Assembly (NCBI GenBank): GCA_019695345.1
Contig: JAIBAE010000037.1
Location: 1-39,386, forward strand
Length of the DNA: 39,386 bases
Reading direction: 5' to 3'
DNA from: Bacteroidota bacterium
GTDB lineage: Bacteria; Bacteroidota; Ignavibacteria; Kapaibacteriales; NICIL-2
Part shown: positions 35,158 to 39,386 of the stretch, one piece after another
Layout of the letters: each line of letters opens with the position of its first letter
Position numbering within the stretch: position 1 is the first letter of the stretch
Made by a program: the position numbers and the translations under genes
The notes under the pieces: model-generated
What the model saw: the letters and a program-made list of their open reading frames with translations, nothing else
Databases searched by the model: none
What the model was told of the DNA's origin: nothing

Positions 35158-36252
35158 ATGAAACTAACACGCAGAACATTTATTTCAACCGTTGCAGCGG
35201 CATCTGTTCAAAGTACAAATGTACTAGCCAACAGTGCTGTATTACCCCATACGTCACCTTCCACAACCAAGGGGTTTCTTCGCAACGATGGGTATATATT
35301 ACCTCCTTCCATAAAAGAAGGGGCAACTATTGCTGTTACCGCACCTGCAAGTGGTGTTAAACGAGATGAATTAGATTCGGGGATTGAATTCTTAAAACAG
35401 TTAGGAATCAAAGTTGTATTAGGCAAGTGTATTTACCGGAATAATGGGTTTTTATCAGCTCCTGATGAACAGCGTGCTGCTGAATTCATGGAGTTCATTG
35501 AGCGTAGCGATGTTGATGGAATAATGTGTGCACGTGGAGGTTACGGCGTAATGCGCATCCTCCCGATGCTTAACTTTGATACGATACGGAATAACCCGAA
35601 GCCGGTTATTGGTTATAGTGATATTACTGCATTGTTGATTGCGATTTTGAATAAGAGTAAAGTAATATCTTACCATGGACCTGTATGTTCATCGGAATTT
35701 GATACAATAACAACAACATCGTTCATACAATCTTTGATAACCAATAAACAATCGCCCGATCCAATGTCACCACCTATCCAACAAATAGTGTATCAGGACA
35801 GCGGGTTTGATGTTATTGCTAATGGGCAAGGAGCAGGTAAGCTTGTTGGTGGAAATTTAACGATGATATGCAGTACTTTGGGTACTCCGTACGAAATTGA
35901 TACAAAAGACTCAATTTTGTTTTTAGAGGATGTATCGGAGGAACCCTACAAAATTGATAGAATGCTAACACAACTTTGGCTTGCCGGTAAACTTGATAAA
36001 GTTTCCGGAATTGCCTTAGGTGTTTTCAAAAATTGTGACCCATACCGTAGAGGCGATAAATCAAAAAACGAAGATTTACCGGCTGCTTTACGCGAAGTAT
36101 TTGAGTCGAGATTAGGAATGCTTAAGGTACCCATTGTATCAGGTTTGCCTTTTGGACATGTAAAAAGTAAACTAACCTTACCTTTAGGGGTTAATGCTTT
36201 ACTTGATGCAGAAAGTAAGTCACTCAGTTTTATGGAACCGAGTGTTTCATAA
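35158..36252 (+). CDS. LD-carboxypeptidase (peptidase S66), Tat-exported
   Basis: The 364-residue protein begins with a twin-arginine signal (LTRRTFIS at residues 3-10, then an Ala-rich segment). The S66 LD-carboxypeptidase domain follows: VTAPASGVKRDELDSG, MCARGGYGVMRILP, the nucleophile in IGYSDITALL (Ser154), the glutamate in LFLEDVSEEPYKIDRM and the histidine in GLPFGHV. The family removes the terminal D-alanine from tetrapeptides of peptidoglycan or acts on related peptides. Most S66 enzymes are cytoplasmic, so a Tat signal indicates an envelope location here. The next gene begins 60 bases downstream. Confidence 0.92.
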   Translation: MKLTRRTFISTVAAASVQSTNVLANSAVLPHTSPSTTKGFLRNDGYILPPSIKEGATIAVTAPASGVKRDELDSGIEFLKQLGIKVVLGKCIYRNNGFLSAPDEQRAAEFMEFIERSDVDGIMCARGGYGVMRILPMLNFDTIRNNPKPVIGYSDITALLIAILNKSKVISYHGPVCSSEFDTITTTSFIQSLITNKQSPDPMSPPIQQIVYQDSGFDVIANGQGAGKLVGGNLTMICSTLGTPYEIDTKDSILFLEDVSEEPYKIDRMLTQLWLAGKLDKVSGIALGVFKNCDPYRRGDKSKNEDLPAALREVFESRLGMLKVPIVSGLPFGHVKSKLTLPLGVNALLDAESKSLSFMEPSVS

Positions 36253-36312
36253 ATAAATGTGACAGAAGTTGAATTACGTAGTCTTTGATTATTATTATTT
36301 ATTACAATTTAC

Positions 36313-39300
36313 ATGGAGCAGTATATGCAAACGATGAAGTATATGAAGGCTAGCCTTCGAGTTGTTATTCTTCTGCTGATAAGTATTAGCAGTAGCATAA
36401 CTACTTATGCCCAAAACTTCTCGATTTTTAATGTGGACGCATCAAAATTTCCAACTATGTCTGCGCGCATAGTTGCAGTTGATGCCCAAGGTAAGGAATA
36501 CACCAACTTCCAGGCAAATGAATTTGATTTGAAGGAAAATGGTGTATCTATGAATAGTTCAGTTGCCATCCGATGTACAACAATTTCAGTTGCTCCGGCA
36601 GCAGATGTAATTCTTGTTGTTGATAGAAGCGGATCGATGAGTGATAAAATTGGGAACGAAACCCGATGGGACTGGGTGAAACAAGGTGTGACAGAATTCG
36701 TGAATCAGTTCCCATTTAACCCGCCATCTCAAGTTGCACTTCTATCGTTTGGCTCTACAGCACAGTTAGATCAAGATTTTGTCAATAATAAAACACCCAT
36801 TATTAATGCGATAAATACCATATTACCTCAAGGTGGCACAAACTACAACTATCCATGTTTAGATACCAATATAGGTATTATTAAATTGATGAAAAAGAGA
36901 AATGCGATCAACCCTCAGATACGTAAAATTGTAATTTTCCTAACCGATGGAGACCCACAGGTTACGCCATTAACTGACTCAATAATCAGAGGACTTAATG
37001 GACAGGGAGTTGTATTCTACTCTATTACTGTTGGTCTACCTATGAATCCTGAGTTACGTAGGATTAGCAACAGCACAGGTGGCAAAACATTTGAGGTATT
37101 TACTAAAGATAAACTTGCTGAAGTATATCGTTTAATTGCTCTTGAAACAACTTTACAAACACTGTGCTCAATTGAATGGACAGCACCATATGGTTGTGAC
37201 TTAACTAGTTTGATACGTAATGTTGATTGTGGTTTTAAACGGCTTAGTCCACCATTAACTTCGTCAACTCAATATGTAGCCCCGGATAGCTCTATAGCTA
37301 AAGTAGGCTTAAGTTCTAGTATCGTATATTTTGGAGACCCTGATAAAGATCCACCAAATAATACACAAACAAACACCATTACTTTTACTGCTACTAACAC
37401 TCCATTAAGAATTGATTCTTTGGATATCAAACCAACGACTTTCTTTAGAATCACAGATATGGCAGGAAAGTCATATCCTATTTATTTAAAAAAGGGTGAA
37501 TCTTGGACTCCAACAATAACATTCACTCAACAAGGTTCAAAGGCATATCGTCAGGCGAAACTTATAATGATTGGATATCCATGCCCACCTACTGTTACTT
37601 TAGTTGGTGGACAAACTTCTGTTCAAGTAGTGTATCCTAACGGTAATGAGATTATTTCCGCATGTGATAGCATTAATATTCAGTGGGCCGGTGTAGGCCC
37701 TCAGCAAGAAGTTGCAATTTCATATACAACAGATGGTACTGTAGCCAATCCAAACTGGAACTTGATTACTGGCAGCGCAAAAGGGTTATCGTACCGTTGG
37801 AAACCACCGGTACAAGGTTTAAAATACAGATTGCGTATAACTGCAAATCCACCTAAAGATTACTTATGGGTATCAACTGTTAGTAGTACAGAGATGGATT
37901 CATGTAGATCTATAGCGTTAGATGCACAGCAATTATTTGTCCATACAGCGGGCTACTTTAATGGTTCTGCGCGTTTGGATGCACAAACACAGCTTACTTC
38001 AGCCGGATATGCAGATGCCTTTATTGCCCGATATGATTCTGATGGAAATTTAATTTGGGCTAAATCCGGTGGTGGAAACAACGATGATAGAGCAATAGCA
38101 GTTACAACAGATAATAACGACGGAATTTGGGTAACTGGTAATTTTACAAGTAAATCTGTACAATTTGGTGCAGTTCAGTTAAACATGCCCAACAATTTAG
38201 ATATTAGTAACTTCTTCCTTGTAAAATACGATGTAAATGGCAATGCATCCATAGCTCGCCAAGGTGGCGGAACAAGCACAGCAGCATGCAATGCTAAAGT
38301 TGATTCCATTGCTTTTTTCAATAATCAGATTTATGTGTTTGGAAAATTTACCGGAACAATGAATATTTCTCCTTCTGTTAATCCACCATATTATGAACGG
38401 TGGTCTGCGGTTGGAACAAATCCAAATCCATTTACTGCAGTGTTTGATTTAAATGGAAAGTGTGTTACACATTATTCAAATTTTGTAAGTGCTCCATATA
38501 CAAAATCAACTGTTACCGATAAAAATGGTAACCTTTATGAAACCGGTGGATTTTCAGGTCAAATGAAGAGTGGTTCCATAACATCTAACAGCGCAGGATC
38601 TTTTGATGCCTATGTACGTAAGTATGGCGGTCAGTCCAGTAGTGCAGACATCAGCGACACAACTTTTAAGGTAACATCTCCAATTCTGCAATCAAATTAT
38701 CCTACACTAGATGTTGGTAAAATTGCACAAGGCCAACAAGGAAGTAAAACATTTACTGTGGCTGTTTGTAATAAAGGGGATTTACCATTATTAATTGATT
38801 CTACCTCAACCATTGTAGGTATAAACGGTTCAGAATTCAAACTCATTTCGCGTATTGCAAAGAGAAACCTTTTCCCTGGTGAGTGTTTGGATTTGGAAAT
38901 ACTATTTTCCCCAACAGACATTGGTCCGCGCAGTGCAACACTCAATGTAATACCTAACTGTGGGCAGACCTTAACAATACCAATTATAGGGGAAGGTTTA
39001 AAACCATGTGGTTTCAGAAACCAAACACCAACAATTGGATCATCAAGTGTGAATATTCCCAAAACTGTATCACGTTCAACCTCACCAAACTCATGTATTC
39101 TTATCAATGATGCTATAGAGGCAAAAGCTATCTTAGTTCAGTTAGTTGGGACCAATGCCAGTGAGTTTGATGTTACAGTTACCGCAACCGGTTCAAATCA
39201 AAGTTGTAAACCCAATGGAACAGGTTGTACAATAACATTACAACCCGGCGAGTGTTTAGCATTTGATGCTGTATTTACTCCTCTTTCTTCTGGCACAAGA

Positions 39301-39386
39301 ACAGCCAAATTAGTTTTTAGTACCAACCGCGAACGTCGGGGTAATCATCAAATAAGTATTGCCGGAGAGGGTACTGCACCGCGATT
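36313..39386 (+). CDS. Large secreted vWA / propeller / choice-of-anchor-D protein (3' partial)
   Basis: A frame from the ATG at 36313 is open to the window end (1024 codons, no stop). The signal peptide ends TYAQ near residue 33. A von Willebrand A domain spans about 97-285 with the metal site DRSGSMS (Asp104, Ser106, Ser108). Next come immunoglobulin-like regions (about 335-520), then a propeller-like stretch at about 543-776 of SBBP type (DAFIARYDSDGNLIWAKSGG). At least two choice-of-anchor-D/HYDIN-type beta domains follow, near 796-900 and 905-1020 (VGKIAQGQQGSKTFTVAVCN). Such modular proteins are surface-exposed or secreted in FCB bacteria. Any C-terminal sorting domain lies outside the window. 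Starts at 36325, 36334 or 36343 are also possible. Confidence 0.85.
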   Translation, partial: MEQYMQTMKYMKASLRVVILLLISISSSITTYAQNFSIFNVDASKFPTMSARIVAVDAQGKEYTNFQANEFDLKENGVSMNSSVAIRCTTISVAPAADVILVVDRSGSMSDKIGNETRWDWVKQGVTEFVNQFPFNPPSQVALLSFGSTAQLDQDFVNNKTPIINAINTILPQGGTNYNYPCLDTNIGIIKLMKKRNAINPQIRKIVIFLTDGDPQVTPLTDSIIRGLNGQGVVFYSITVGLPMNPELRRISNSTGGKTFEVFTKDKLAEVYRLIALETTLQTLCSIEWTAPYGCDLTSLIRNVDCGFKRLSPPLTSSTQYVAPDSSIAKVGLSSSIVYFGDPDKDPPNNTQTNTITFTATNTPLRIDSLDIKPTTFFRITDMAGKSYPIYLKKGESWTPTITFTQQGSKAYRQAKLIMIGYPCPPTVTLVGGQTSVQVVYPNGNEIISACDSINIQWAGVGPQQEVAISYTTDGTVANPNWNLITGSAKGLSYRWKPPVQGLKYRLRITANPPKDYLWVSTVSSTEMDSCRSIALDAQQLFVHTAGYFNGSARLDAQTQLTSAGYADAFIARYDSDGNLIWAKSGGGNNDDRAIAVTTDNNDGIWVTGNFTSKSVQFGAVQLNMPNNLDISNFFLVKYDVNGNASIARQGGGTSTAACNAKVDSIAFFNNQIYVFGKFTGTMNISPSVNPPYYERWSAVGTNPNPFTAVFDLNGKCVTHYSNFVSAPYTKSTVTDKNGNLYETGGFSGQMKSGSITSNSAGSFDAYVRKYGGQSSSADISDTTFKVTSPILQSNYPTLDVGKIAQGQQGSKTFTVAVCNKGDLPLLIDSTSTIVGINGSEFKLISRIAKRNLFPGECLDLEILFSPTDIGPRSATLNVIPNCGQTLTIPIIGEGLKPCGFRNQTPTIGSSSVNIPKTVSRSTSPNSCILINDAIEAKAILVQLVGTNASEFDVTVTATGSNQSCKPNGTGCTITLQPGECLAFDAVFTPLSSGTRTAKLVFSTNRERRGNHQISIAGEGTAPR

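Noticed and set aside
37269-37454. Short minus-strand open frame within the vWA protein
   Set aside because: It lies antisense to a continuous 1024-codon frame with recognisable domains and has no supporting features.

Overview
The window is a dense, roughly 40% GC bacterial chromosome segment, almost all of it on the minus strand. It is respiratory and housekeeping in character and probably comes from the Bacteroidota/Chlorobiota (FCB) assemblage; a Kapaibacteria-like lineage is my best guess, but this is inference. The support is: an alternative complex III operon next to an A2-type (YSHP motif) cytochrome oxidase operon; a short primary sigma factor without region 1.1; promoters of the TTG-N19-TAnnTTTG type in front of tRNAs; mostly weak Shine-Dalgarno sequences; a DUF4292 lipoprotein; and a very large vWA / choice-of-anchor-D surface protein.

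Layout. 1-7030 (-): alternative complex III, in order small CPNCK membrane protein, actA, actB, actC, actD, actE and the first codons of a next gene (probably actF). 7248-13671 (-): cytochrome c, cox subunits II and I, haem O synthase, cox III, cox IV, SCO copper chaperone and DUF420. Together they form a quinol-to-oxygen chain: ACIII oxidises quinol, the lipoprotein cytochrome c or ActE carries electrons, and the aa3-type oxidase reduces O2. 14096-17474 (-): rnhB-pyrC and queD-folE. 17589-21225 (+): DUF4292 lipoprotein and an LptD-like outer-membrane protein. 21422-24600 (-): lptB, an HtrA protease and an esterase whose signal peptide begins inside a tRNA-Leu gene. 24568-24787 (-): tRNA-Leu(CAG) and tRNA-Ser(CGA). 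25122-26543 (-) is a MATE transporter and 26657-27775 (+) a family 2 glycosyltransferase. 28012-31451 (-): a tightly overlapping ctpA / small ORF / DUF1289 / PIN-like set followed by rpoD. 31590-34714 (-): nuoD, trmH and an aberrant cytochrome b. 35158-39386 (+): Tat-exported LD-carboxypeptidase and the vWA protein, cut by the window end.

The two most unusual things are (1) a family of short intergenic inverted-repeat elements (eight full or half copies plus a second related type), several of which start within 1-4 nt of a stop codon, and (2) a cytochrome b homologue that keeps the two histidines for haem bL but has lost both histidines for haem bH, and carries about 70 extra residues between helices A and B.
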